Positions 14,608 through 23,084 of a DNA stretch of 32,132 bases are shown here, piece by piece. Source of the stretch: Mobilicoccus sp032056465 (GTDB lineage Bacteria; Actinomycetota; Actinomycetes; Actinomycetales; Dermatophilaceae); assembly GCF_032056465.1 (NCBI RefSeq), contig NZ_DAMBCL010000040.1; one strand, 5' to 3'. The notes beneath the pieces are model-generated. The model was not told the DNA's origin and did no database searches. It saw nothing but the letters and a program-made list of their open reading frames with translations. The position numbers and the translations under genes are program-made. How positions within the stretch are numbered: position 1 is the first letter of the stretch; every line of letters starts with the position of its first letter.

Positions 14608-16472
14608 CGGGACGACCCGCCCGGGGACGCCGCCGTCTCCTCCGCCCGGGCCACCGACGCGTCGGTGGTGGGCTCGTCGGCGGCCTCCGCGCGCCGGCCG
14701 GTGGGGTCGTCTCCGTGCCCGTCACGCGCCCCGTCGAGCCCCGCGTCGAGCGGGACCGACCACCGGATCATCGTCCCGGAGGGTTCGGTCGACGTGGCCG
14801 AGAACGAGCCGCCGTGGCACGCGGCCCGACCGGCGAGGTTGGCCAAGCCGCTGCGGTCGGCGTCCCGGCGCAGGCCGACGCCGTTGTCGACGACCGTGAC
14901 GACGAGGTCGTCGCCGGTGTTGACGACCCGCACACGGGCGTCGGTGGCCCGGGCGTGCCGCGCCACGTTCGACAGGGCCTCGCGGACGACCGCGACGACG
15001 TCGGGCACGAGGTCGGGCCCGATGTCCGACAGGCGACCCTCGAACGACACGTCGGGAACGAACCCGAAGGCGACCGTGGCCTTCTCGACGACCGACTCGA
15101 GCTCGGGGCCCAGCCCGCCCTGGGGGAATCCGTGGTGGAGCTCGAAGATCGCCGACCGGATGTCCTTGACGGCGAGGTCGAGTTCGTCGACGACGAACTC
15201 GACGCGTTCGGCGACCCTGCCCTCGGTGTGGCGACTCACGGCCTGCAGGGTGAGCCCCGCGGCGAAGAGGCGCTGGATGACGTGGTCATGCATGTCGCGG
15301 GCGATGCGATCACGGTCCTCGAGCAGGACGGCGTGCGAGCGGTGTCGCTGGGCCCGGGCCGCCTCGATCGCGAGGCCCATGCGGTCGGCGAACCCGGTGA
15401 GGAGGTCCATCGTCTCCCCCACGTCCGCGGGCGCGGCCGCTCCCCACGACAGGAGGACGAGCCCGACCTCGACCTGCCCGACCGCCATCGGGACGACGGC
15501 CGTCGTCGCCGGCCCGGCGAGTCCCGCGGGCCCGCGCACCTGGTGGGAGAGGTCGCCCTCGTCCGTGTCCCCCGGCTCGACCCGCAGCATGACCGGGGTG
15601 CGGCTTGCCATGAGCAGACGCCACCGGTGGTCGGTGAGCACCTTGCCACGCAACCCTAGGCCCTTGCCGACGGCGTCGGCGGCCTGCACGACGAGCCCGC
15701 CGTCGGGGTCGGGCACGAGGAGCGCGGCGAGTTCGGCCTCCCCGAGGTCGCGCGCGTACTTGACCGTCCGGGCCAGGGCGGAACGTTCGTTCCGCCCCTC
15801 CAGGAGGGTCTGGGTGAGTTCGCCGACCGCCTTCGACCACTGCTCGGCGCGCCGGGCACGACGGTAGAGCTGGGCGTTCTCCACGGCGATCCCGGCCGCG
15901 GCGGCGAGGGCGACGAGCACCGACTCGTCGTCCTCGGTGAACTGCCGGCCGCCGGACTTCTCCGTGAGGTACAGGTTGCCGAAGACGACGCCCCGCACGC
16001 GGATCGGGACCCCGATGAACGACGTCATCGGCGGGTGTCCCGGCGGGAACCCGACCGCCTCGGGATGGGCGCCGAGGTCGGCGATGCGGTGCGGGACGGG
16101 ATCGGAGAGCAGGAGACCGAGGACGCCGGCACCACGTGGCGGGTGGCCGAGCCGGGCGACCTCCTCGGTGGTCATCCCCTGCTGGACGAACTCGACGAGG
16201 TGGCCACCGGCCGGGTCGACCACACCGACGGCGCCGTACCGCGCGTCGAGCAGGGCGCAGGCCGACTCGACGACGTGGGAGAGGACGACCTGCAGGTCGA
16301 GCTCGCTACTCATCGCGACGACCGCGTCGAGGAGCGAGGCGAGCCGCGTCTGGAACCGGGTGGCGCCGTGGGCGCGGGTGCGGATCTCCGCGAGAAGGTC
16401 CTCGAGGTCCAGCATCGACGGCGTCGGGAGACCGGGGAGGGCCGGGCCGGTGGAGGGATCCGCGTCGCTCAT
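14604..16472 (-). CDS. DosS/DevS-like GAF-GAF sensor histidine kinase
   Basis: The 622-residue kinase has two GAF domains (about 45-205 and 225-375), a HisKA_3 dimerisation helix with RDMHDHVIQRLF (His395) and a HATPase domain with the N box REALSNVARHARA and the G box DNGVGL. The first GAF domain carries HPPM with His146 followed by FIGVPIRVRGVVFGNLYLTEK. In M. tuberculosis DosS the heme ligand is His149 and the phosphorylated residue His395, so numbering and context agree closely. A heme-based oxygen, NO or CO/redox sensor is therefore likely, signalling to the DosR-like regulator at 17300-17962. A tail of about 60 residues after the ATPase domain is low-complexity. The gene starts 32 nt after the usp stop; no strong ribosome binding site was seen. 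Confidence 0.9.
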   Translation of the reverse strand: MSDADPSTGPALPGLPTPSMLDLEDLLAEIRTRAHGATRFQTRLASLLDAVVAMSSELDLQVVLSHVVESACALLDARYGAVGVVDPAGGHLVEFVQQGMTTEEVARLGHPPRGAGVLGLLLSDPVPHRIADLGAHPEAVGFPPGHPPMTSFIGVPIRVRGVVFGNLYLTEKSGGRQFTEDDESVLVALAAAAGIAVENAQLYRRARRAEQWSKAVGELTQTLLEGRNERSALARTVKYARDLGEAELAALLVPDPDGGLVVQAADAVGKGLGLRGKVLTDHRWRLLMASRTPVMLRVEPGDTDEGDLSHQVRGPAGLAGPATTAVVPMAVGQVEVGLVLLSWGAAAPADVGETMDLLTGFADRMGLAIEAARAQRHRSHAVLLEDRDRIARDMHDHVIQRLFAAGLTLQAVSRHTEGRVAERVEFVVDELDLAVKDIRSAIFELHHGFPQGGLGPELESVVEKATVAFGFVPDVSFEGRLSDIGPDLVPDVVAVVREALSNVARHARATDARVRVVNTGDDLVVTVVDNGVGLRRDADRSGLANLAGRAACHGGSFSATSTEPSGTMIRWSVPLDAGLDGARDGHGDDPTGRRAEAADEPTTDASVARAEETAASPGGSSR

Positions 16473-16504
16473 CCCGTCAGGTTACCGGCGGCGCGTCCCG
16501 AGGC

Positions 16505-17110
16505 TCACACGCCTGCGTGGTGCGGCCGGTCGGCGTCGGCGGCCCGGCGACCGGCGCGGTCGACGATCCGGCGCCCGCCGCGGTCGACGTCGTCCAGGGG
16601 CGCCGCCACGGGCGGGGAGGCAGCCGGAGCGGCGGCCGGGGCGGCGGCCTCGGTGCCCTCGGTGGCCTCCGAGGTGGGCACGGGCGGGACGACTCCCGAG
16701 GGGGCGACGTGGACCTCGCACTCGGCGTGGTCGAGGCAGAACCGGGCGAGCCCCGACGGCTCACCGGGGACGTCGGCGCCGACGACGAGCAGCTCCGCGT
16801 TGCGGCTCCGGTCGACGAGGAGCGGCCCGGCCTCCCCGACGGCCAACTCGAACGACACGGGGACCCGCTTGGCCTCACGCAAGGCCTTGAGCGCGGCGGC
16901 GAACGTGCGGGCACCGTCGGCAGCCCGCTCCGCCTCGCTCGCATGCGGAGCGAGCACCTGGACGAACCGCACTCGGGCTCCGCGGGCGAGCGCCTCACGC
17001 ACGGCGGCACGGGCCACCGGCGCCGCCGAGGCCCCGCGGACGAGACCGGCGACGACGTCGAGAACGGGTGGGTGTGCCCGATTCGTACGGTCGAGGCGGC
17101 CACGATTCAT
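16505..17110 (-). CDS. single-domain universal stress protein family member
   Basis: The 201-residue product has one Usp-like alpha/beta domain: ARAAVREALARGARVRFVQVLAP near 35-60, and the core strand AELLVVGADVPGEPS near 115-130, followed by CEVHVAPSGVVP. The usual nucleotide-binding G-x2-G-x9-G-S/T signature is not obvious, so it may not bind ATP. From about 150 the sequence becomes Ala/Pro-rich and then Arg/Asp-rich (DDVDRGGRRIVDRAGRRAAD), a likely disordered tail. Start: ATG 17110 with GGAGAG nine bases upstream. It lies between the dosR-like and dosS-like genes on the same strand. usp genes are prominent DosR targets in mycobacteria, and a DosR-box-like palindrome is 37 nt upstream. Confidence 0.72.
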   Translation of the reverse strand: MNRGRLDRTNRAHPPVLDVVAGLVRGASAAPVARAAVREALARGARVRFVQVLAPHASEAERAADGARTFAAALKALREAKRVPVSFELAVGEAGPLLVDRSRNAELLVVGADVPGEPSGLARFCLDHAECEVHVAPSGVVPPVPTSEATEGTEAAAPAAAPAASPPVAAPLDDVDRGGRRIVDRAGRRAADADRPHHAGV

Positions 17111-17146
17111 GTCGCCAGACTCTCCGGTAGGCCGTCGCACGGCCCA

Positions 17147-17160
17147 GGGCCCAAGGTCCC
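17147..17160 (-). promoter_or_regulatory. DosR-box-like palindrome upstream of the usp-dosS-xre genes
   Basis: Read on the minus strand, the site is GGGACCTTGGGCCC. It matches 11 of 14 positions of the core GGGACTWWAGTCCC that I recall for the mycobacterial DosR box. It lies in the 189-nt space downstream of the dosR-like gene, 37 nt before the usp start. That is close for an activator site unless the transcript is leaderless or very short-leadered. Confidence 0.42.
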
Positions 17161-17299
17161 CGCGTGGTGAGGCGGCCCCGGATGTCGCTGTGCGCGGCCG
17201 TCACTCGGGAGGTGGGCGGTCAGCGACCTCGGGTGACCCTGCCGTCCCGAGGTGCGGCCCCCGCGGCGGAGACGGGTCGGCCGTCCTCGAGCGCGCCGG

Positions 17300-17962
17300 T
17301 CAGCGGTCGCCCCGGGTGCGGTCGTCGAGTTCGTCGGCGTGCGTGGCGGCGAAGACGGCGGCCTGCGTGCGTCGCTCCATGCCGAGCTTCGCGAGGACGG
17401 CCGTGATGTAGTTCTTCACGGTCTTCTCGGCGAGGAACAGTTCCGCGCCGATCTGCCGGTTCGTCATGCCCTTGGCGACGTGGAGCAGGATGCGGCGCTC
17501 CTGCGGGGTGAGGCTGCGCAACCGCGGGTCGCCGGGCTCGGGCGCGGCGATGCGCTCCTGGACGTCGGCAACGTCGCTGTCGGCGATGAGCTTCTCGCCC
17601 GCGGCGACGCGGCGGACGGCGTCGACGAAGTCCGCGCCGCGGATGTCCTTGAGCAGGTATCCCGAGGCGCCGGCGAGCACCGCCGCGGTGAGCGCCTGTT
17701 CGTCGTCGAACGACGTGAGGATGAGCCCGGCGATGTTCTCGTCGAGCGAGCGCACCGTGCGGCAGACCTCGATGCCGGACCCGTCGGGCAGTCGGGCGTC
17801 GAGCACGGCGACGTGCGGGCGCAGCGCCGGGATGCGACGGGCGGCCTCCTCGGCCGAGCCCGACTCCCCCACGACCTGCATGTCGTCCTCCAGCTCGAGC
17901 AGTTCGCGCAGCCCTCGGCGCACGATCTCGTGGTCGTCGAGCAGGTACACCCTGATCGGCAT
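17300..17962 (-). CDS. DosR/DevR-like NarL-family response regulator
   Basis: The 220-residue regulator has a receiver domain (MPIRVYLLDDHEIVRRG at the start, phospho-acceptor Asp55 in AVLDARLPDG, Thr83, Lys105 in SGYLLKDI) and a LuxR-type HTH near 150-205 (LTPQERRILLHVAKGMTNRQ). The segment FLAEKTVKNYITAVLAKLGM and the following ERRTQAAVFAATH are nearly the same as in M. tuberculosis DosR, whose key residues are Asp54 and Lys104. It probably takes phosphate from the DosS-like kinase and activates hypoxia or redox genes. The start is ATG 17962 with GAGGTG close upstream. It follows glnE by 99 nt on the same strand, so it may have its own promoter; no -10 was convincing. Confidence 0.92.
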   Translation of the reverse strand: MPIRVYLLDDHEIVRRGLRELLELEDDMQVVGESGSAEEAARRIPALRPHVAVLDARLPDGSGIEVCRTVRSLDENIAGLILTSFDDEQALTAAVLAGASGYLLKDIRGADFVDAVRRVAAGEKLIADSDVADVQERIAAPEPGDPRLRSLTPQERRILLHVAKGMTNRQIGAELFLAEKTVKNYITAVLAKLGMERRTQAAVFAATHADELDDRTRGDR

Positions 17963-18061
17963 CGTCACCTCGTCTTCGTCGCCGGACGCCTCGTGGGCGC
18001 CGGGTCTTCCCGTTGCGGCTCTACGGTGCCATATCCCGCGCTCGGTTCCACCCACCGCCGT

Positions 18062-21000
18062 CTATTCGCGGCCGTAGAACAGCCGCTCGGTGACGCTGCG
18101 CGCGCGCCGGGCCGCGCGGAGGTAACGCTCCGTCAGCTGGACCCCACTGGCGGGTGGGCCTCCGAGGATGCGGTGGACGGCCTCGGCGTCGCGGGCGTTG
18201 GCGGGCACGCTGTCGGTGCCCCGGGACCGCCACAGCACGGTCGCGTTGCGGATCGAGGACGCCAGTCGCCACGCCTCGGCCAGGGCTGCGGCATCTCCCT
18301 CCTCGACGAGTGCGGCTTCCGTGGCCGCCGCGAGGGCGGGCAGCGTGGAGGTGGTCCGCAGGCCCGGCACGGCGTGGGCGTGACGCAGCTGGACGAGCTG
18401 GATGGTCCACTCCACGTCGGAGAGACCCCCACGGCCGAGCTTGAGGTGGGTCTTGGGGTCGGCGCCGCGTGGGAGCCGCTCGGCCTCCATGCGCGCCTTG
18501 AGACGGCGGATGTCGCGCAGCGCGCTGCCGGCGAGCGCGTCGGCGGAGTAGCGCACCCGGTCGGCCATCGCGACGAACTCCTCACCGAGGGAGACGTCCC
18601 CGGCGACCGGCCGGGCCCGCAGCAACGCCTGGTGTTCCCACGCGTCGGACCACCGGGCGTAGTACGTCGCGTAGTTGTCGACGGTGCGGCTGAGGGGGCC
18701 GTTCTTGCCCTCGGGGCGCAGGTCGACGTCGATCTCGAGGGCGGGATCGGGGCCGCTGGCGCGGGTCGCGCGGCGCATCTCCTGGACGACCGCGTTGACC
18801 GCGGCGGTGACCTCACCGGGGTCGGCGCCCTCGTGGGGACGGTGGACGACGACGAGGTCGGCATCGGAGCCGTACCCCATCTCGCGGCCCCCGAGGCGGC
18901 CCATGCCGACGAGCGCGAGGTCCGCCGGCACCGGCGCGCCCCGCTCCGCCGCGACCTTCTCGACGGCGACCTCGAGGGCCACCTCGAGCAGCGCCTCGGC
19001 GAGATCGGTGAGACCGACTCCCACCTGGTCGAGGGTGAGTTCGCCGACGAGGTCGGCGAGGGCGATCCGGAACAGTTCCTCGCGCCGCACGACGCGGGCC
19101 GCGTTCATCGCCGACTCGGCGTCGTCCTTGCGGGAGACCGCGCTGCGCATCGTGCGGACGATCGCCTCGCGCTCCCGGGGGTGCAGGCCGGTGGCCTCGC
19201 CGAGCATCCGGACGGACTCCGGCGCGTGTTCGAGGAGTTCGGCGGTGTAGCGACTCCGGGCGAGGACGTGGGCGAGGCGGTCGGCCGCCCGCCCCTCGTC
19301 ACGGAGCATCTTGAGGTACCAGGGCGTGCGCCCGAGGGACTCGCTGACCTGGCGGAAGGCGAGCAGACCCATGTCCGGGTCGGCCTCGTCCGCGAACCAG
19401 CCGAGCATCACCGGCAGCAGGGTGCGTTGGATCGCCGCCGTCCGGGAGGGCCCGGCCGTGAGCGCCTCGAGGTGACGCAGCGCGCCCTTGGGGTCGCGGT
19501 ACCCGAGGGCCGCGAGGCGGTCGCGTGCCGCATCGGGCGAGAGGCTCGCCTCGTCGCTCGAGAGCTTCGCGACGGCCGCGAGCAGCGGGCGATAGAAGAG
19601 GGACTCGTGGATCCGGCGGACCTCGCGGGTCTCCTCGTCGCGCCGCGCGACGGCGGAGGCGGCGGGGTCGGTGCGCATGCCGAGCGAGCGCCCCACGCGT
19701 CGCAGATCGGCCTCGGAGGTCGGCATGAGGTGGGTGCGCCGCATCTTGTACACCTGGATGCGGTGCTCGAGGCTGCGCAGCCACCGGTACGCCTCGGCGA
19801 GCCGGGCGGCGTCCTCACGGGCCACGTACCCGCCGGCGACGAGCGCCTCGAGCGCGTCGATCGTGCGCGGCACCCGCAGCGAGGCGTCGCTGCGACCGTG
19901 GACGAGTTGGAGCAGCTGCGCGCTGAACTCGATGTCACGCAACCCCCCGACGCCGAGCTTGATCTCGCGATCCGCCTCGCCGCGGGGAAGGTGCGCCTCA
20001 ACGCGTAGACGCATCGCCTGGACGTCCTCGACGAAATGGTCGCGGGAGGCGACGTCCCAGACCATCGGCGAGACGACGTCGAGATAGGCCTGCCCGACCT
20101 CCGCGTCCCCGGCGGCGACGCGGGCCTTGAGCAGCGCCTGGAACTCCCACGTCTTCGCCCAGCGCGTGTAGTACGCGGCGTGACTCGCGACCGTCCGCAC
20201 GAGCGGGCCCTGCTTGCCCTCGGGGCGGAGCGCGGCGTCGACCTCCCACAGCGATCCCTCGCCCGTGTGCGCCGAGCACACCTTCATCATCGCCGTCGCG
20301 AGGCGGGTGGCCGAGGCCATCGCCTCCGCCTCGGTGCACTCCGCGGCGTCCGGCGACGTCGTACCGTCCCCGGACCCGTGACCGCCCGTAGCGGGTTCGG
20401 CGACGAAGATGACGTCGACGTCGGAGATGTAGTTGAGCTCCCGGCTGCCGCACTTGCCCATCGCGATGACGGCGAGTCGACAGCGCGCCGCGTCCTCGGG
20501 GTGGTCCTCCGCCGCGACGGCGAGGGCGGCCTCGAGCGCCGCGCCCGCGAGGTCGGCGAGGGCCTCGGCGGTCGACGCGAACACGGCGAGGGGGTCGACC
20601 GCGACGAGGTCCAGCGCCGCGATGCCGAGGAGTTGGGCCCGGTAGCCGATCCGCAGCGCGTCGGCGCCCGAGCACTCTCCGCGGGCGGCGGGCGAGACCG
20701 CGGCCACGAGGTCGGCCACCCGCGCGCCGGCGTCGAGCCTGCGGGGATGGGCGGCCTCCCGCCAGTGGACCGGATGCTGGGCGAGGTGGTCCCCGAGGGC
20801 CGCCGAGGCGCCGAGGACGGCGAGGAGCCGGTCGCGCTCGTCGCTGTGACGCGCGAGCACGGCGCGCAGCGCGGGGAGTTCGGTCCGGGGGTCCAGACCC
20901 GGGTTCGATCCGGTCGTGGGCCGGGCCGCGGCCTCGAGCAGCCGCACGACGGCGGCGAGGGCGAGATCGGGGTCGGCGGTGTGGGCGATGGCCCGGAGCA

Positions 21001-21133
21001 GGCCGGTGCCGTCGTCCTCGGTGTCGACGAGGTCGGCCAACACCGGGGAGGAGGCGAACGTGCGGGCCCGACGCGTGTCGTCGAAACCCAGCCGGGCGAA
21101 CAGACCGGTCGAGGACTCGGGACGTGCCGACAT
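18062..21133 (-). CDS. glnE: bifunctional glutamine synthetase adenylyltransferase / deadenylase
   Basis: GlnE adds AMP to, and removes it from, the regulatory tyrosine of GlnA in response to nitrogen status. The 1023-residue protein has the expected duplicated layout: an N-terminal deadenylase-type nucleotidyltransferase with GKCGSRELNYISDVDVIFV (about 223-240) and GVGGLRDIEFSAQLLQL, and a C-terminal adenylylase-type nucleotidyltransferase with GMGRLGGREMGYGSDADLVV (about 743-762) and GRGGLSDVEWTIQL, each followed by a helical regulatory region. Both Asp-x-Asp metal motifs (DVD and DAD) are intact. The start is ATG 21133, overlapping the glnA2 stop by one base (TGATG), a coupling arrangement. 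Its expected substrate is GlnA at 8429-9853, which lies about 8 kb away rather than adjacent. Confidence 0.95.
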   Translation of the reverse strand: MSARPESSTGLFARLGFDDTRRARTFASSPVLADLVDTEDDGTGLLRAIAHTADPDLALAAVVRLLEAAARPTTGSNPGLDPRTELPALRAVLARHSDERDRLLAVLGASAALGDHLAQHPVHWREAAHPRRLDAGARVADLVAAVSPAARGECSGADALRIGYRAQLLGIAALDLVAVDPLAVFASTAEALADLAGAALEAALAVAAEDHPEDAARCRLAVIAMGKCGSRELNYISDVDVIFVAEPATGGHGSGDGTTSPDAAECTEAEAMASATRLATAMMKVCSAHTGEGSLWEVDAALRPEGKQGPLVRTVASHAAYYTRWAKTWEFQALLKARVAAGDAEVGQAYLDVVSPMVWDVASRDHFVEDVQAMRLRVEAHLPRGEADREIKLGVGGLRDIEFSAQLLQLVHGRSDASLRVPRTIDALEALVAGGYVAREDAARLAEAYRWLRSLEHRIQVYKMRRTHLMPTSEADLRRVGRSLGMRTDPAASAVARRDEETREVRRIHESLFYRPLLAAVAKLSSDEASLSPDAARDRLAALGYRDPKGALRHLEALTAGPSRTAAIQRTLLPVMLGWFADEADPDMGLLAFRQVSESLGRTPWYLKMLRDEGRAADRLAHVLARSRYTAELLEHAPESVRMLGEATGLHPREREAIVRTMRSAVSRKDDAESAMNAARVVRREELFRIALADLVGELTLDQVGVGLTDLAEALLEVALEVAVEKVAAERGAPVPADLALVGMGRLGGREMGYGSDADLVVVHRPHEGADPGEVTAAVNAVVQEMRRATRASGPDPALEIDVDLRPEGKNGPLSRTVDNYATYYARWSDAWEHQALLRARPVAGDVSLGEEFVAMADRVRYSADALAGSALRDIRRLKARMEAERLPRGADPKTHLKLGRGGLSDVEWTIQLVQLRHAHAVPGLRTTSTLPALAAATEAALVEEGDAAALAEAWRLASSIRNATVLWRSRGTDSVPANARDAEAVHRILGGPPASGVQLTERYLRAARRARSVTERLFYGRE

Positions 21134-22488
21134 CAGAGGATCGGCAGGAGGCGTTCGAGTTCGAACGGGGTGACCTGGGCTCGGTAGTCGGCCCACTCGC
21201 GCCGCTTGTTGCGGAGGAACACGTCGAAGACGTGCTCCCCGAGGGCCTCGGCGACGAGGTCGGACTTCGCCATCGCCTGGACGGCCTCGTCGAGCGAGGA
21301 CGGCAGCGGCATGATGCCGAGGGAGTGCCGTTCGCCGTCGGTGAGGCTCCACACGTCGTCCTCGGCCTCCTCCGGCAACTCGTACCCGTTCTCGATGCCG
21401 GCGAGCCCGGCGCTCAGCATCACGGCGAACGCGAGGTAGGGGTTGCAGGCCGGATCGATCGTGCGGACCTCGATGCGGCAGCTGTTCTCCTTGCCCGGCT
21501 TGTACAGCGGGACGCGCACCATGGCGCTCGAGTTGTTGTGACCCCAGCAGATGTGCGCGGGTGCCTCGCCGCCGCCCCACAGCCGCTTGTAGCTGTTGAC
21601 CCACTGGTTGGTGACGGCGGTGATCTCGGACCCGTGGCGCAGGAGACCGGCGATGAACTGCCGTCCCATGCGGCTGAGCTGGTAGGGCGCGCCGGCCTCG
21701 TAGAAGGCGTTGTGGTCACCCTCGAACAGCGACAGGTGGGTGTGCATGCCCGAGCCCGGGTGCCCCGAGAGCGGTTTGGGCATGAACGAGGCATAGCACC
21801 CCGCCTTGGCCGCCACCTCCTTGACGACGGTGCGGAACGTCATGATGTTGTCCGCCGTCGACAGGGCGTCGGCGTAGCGCAGATCGATCTCGTTCTGTCC
21901 GGGCGCGCCCTCGTGGTGGCTGAACTCCACCGAGATGCCCATGGATTCGAGGATGCCGATGGCCTCGCGGCGGAAGTCCTGCCCGCGTCCGTCGGCGACG
22001 TGGTCGAAGTACCCCGCCTGGTCGATGGGGCGAGGTGGCTCGCCGGGCACGATCGGCGGCTCGAAGAGGAAGAACTCGATCTCGGGGTGGGTGTAGAACG
22101 TGAACCCCATGTCGGCGGCCCTGTCGAGCGCGCGACGCAGCACCTGGCGGGGGTCGCCGGGGCTCGGAGAGCCGTCGGGGTTGGCGATGTCGGCGAACAT
22201 CCGTGCGGTCGCGGGCGGGTCGCCGCGCCACGGCAGGGCCTGGAACGTCGCGGGGTCGGGCTTGACGAGCATGTCCGCTTCGGTGATGCGGGAGAACCCC
22301 TCGATGGCCGAGCCGTCGAAACCGAGGCCTTCCTCGAACGCGCTCTCGAGTTCCGCCGGCGCCACCGCGACCGACTTGAGGGTGCCGACCACGTCGGTGA
22401 ACCACAACCGGATGAACCGGATGTCGCGTTCCTCGATGGTCCTCAGCACGTATTCCTGTTGCCGATCCATGGCCCAATCCTGCCTCAT
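21133..22488 (-). CDS. glnA2: glutamine synthetase paralogue GlnA2
   Basis: The 451-residue protein has the GSI fold: LWFTDVVGTLKSVAV, FDGSAIEGFSRITEADM, KPLSGHPGSGMHTHLSLFEG and NPYLAFAVMLSAGL. At the place of the adenylylation loop it reads DDVWSLTDGER, lacking the tyrosine, so GlnE should not control it through that site. GlnA2-type proteins in Streptomyces have been reported as gamma-glutamylpolyamine synthetases, and in mycobacteria GlnA2 is not the main glutamine synthetase, so a role other than bulk glutamine synthesis is possible. Start: ATG 22488 overlaps the previous stop as ATGA and has AGGAGG four bases upstream; ATG 22470 (MDRQQEYVLRTIEERD) matches the usual family start and is the alternative. 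It is coupled to glnE downstream. Confidence 0.93.
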   Translation of the reverse strand: MRQDWAMDRQQEYVLRTIEERDIRFIRLWFTDVVGTLKSVAVAPAELESAFEEGLGFDGSAIEGFSRITEADMLVKPDPATFQALPWRGDPPATARMFADIANPDGSPSPGDPRQVLRRALDRAADMGFTFYTHPEIEFFLFEPPIVPGEPPRPIDQAGYFDHVADGRGQDFRREAIGILESMGISVEFSHHEGAPGQNEIDLRYADALSTADNIMTFRTVVKEVAAKAGCYASFMPKPLSGHPGSGMHTHLSLFEGDHNAFYEAGAPYQLSRMGRQFIAGLLRHGSEITAVTNQWVNSYKRLWGGGEAPAHICWGHNNSSAMVRVPLYKPGKENSCRIEVRTIDPACNPYLAFAVMLSAGLAGIENGYELPEEAEDDVWSLTDGERHSLGIMPLPSSLDEAVQAMAKSDLVAEALGEHVFDVFLRNKRREWADYRAQVTPFELERLLPIL

Positions 22489-23084
22489 CGACCCTCCTGC
22501 GTCTCCGGCGACGCACCATCGTGCGCCCCCTCGTCGGCCTCGAGCGACGCGGTCTCCCGCACGGTCCGCCGTGTCTCCCGCCCTCGCCGCCCCGTGCCCG
22601 ACGTCGACCCGTCCGGATCGGGCGGCGCTCCGGGCCCGAGCGCGACGCCCAGGAGGAACGTCCAGGCCGGCAGGCCCGTCATGAGGACGACGAACACCCA
22701 CACGAGGAGGGCCACCCCGAGGGTCGAGGAGGTCTCGACCCCCGGCTCGGCCGGCTCGAGCATCGCCGTCACGACCGCGACGACGCCCATCGCGAGGATC
22801 GTCACGAGGGAGACGAGCGCCGCGTACCACCACCGGGCCGCGCGTCCCCGCCAGACCTCGCCCCGCCGGGTGGCGTGGTGGATCGCCGTCGTCCCGGCGA
22901 CGACGAGGACGACGAACACCGGCAGGGCGAGCAGATCGGTCGTGCCCGGGGCGAGGTCGCCGAGGCCCCCGAGGGCGAGGGTCATGACGCCGGCGCCGGC
23001 GAGCAGGGACACGGCGAGGACGCCGGCGGTCCGCCACGCCACCCCACTCCAGGTTCTCGACCTCACGGCGTCGATCGCGCCCAT
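22485..23084 (-). CDS. small four-helix membrane protein of unknown function
   Basis: This 199-residue protein is not assigned to a family. Four hydrophobic stretches are visible: VAWRTAGVLAVSLLAGAGVM, LLALPVFVVLVVAGTTAI, WYAALVSLVTILAMGVVAVV and LGVALLVWVFVVLMTGLPAW. A basic loop (HHATRRGEVWRGRAARW) separates the second and third. The last 45 residues are polar and charged (RRGRETRRTVRETASLEADE). Start: ATG 23084 with AAGGAGG five bases upstream; an upstream GTG (23105) would put that site inside the coding sequence. It heads the glnA2-glnE gene group and overlaps glnA2 by four bases, which suggests co-expression but does not reveal a function. Confidence 0.78.
   Translation of the reverse strand: MGAIDAVRSRTWSGVAWRTAGVLAVSLLAGAGVMTLALGGLGDLAPGTTDLLALPVFVVLVVAGTTAIHHATRRGEVWRGRAARWWYAALVSLVTILAMGVVAVVTAMLEPAEPGVETSSTLGVALLVWVFVVLMTGLPAWTFLLGVALGPGAPPDPDGSTSGTGRRGRETRRTVRETASLEADEGAHDGASPETQEGR

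Noticed and set aside
10295..18061. Genomic island bounded by att sites
   Set aside because: No integrase, tRNA or matching direct repeats were seen at the two ends, so only a synteny difference is reported.
17252..20008. A 918-codon open frame on the + strand across dosR and glnE
   Set aside because: It is antisense to well-recognised genes, has a Gly/Arg/Asp/Glu/Val-biased composition typical of GC-rich shadow frames, and shows no family motif.
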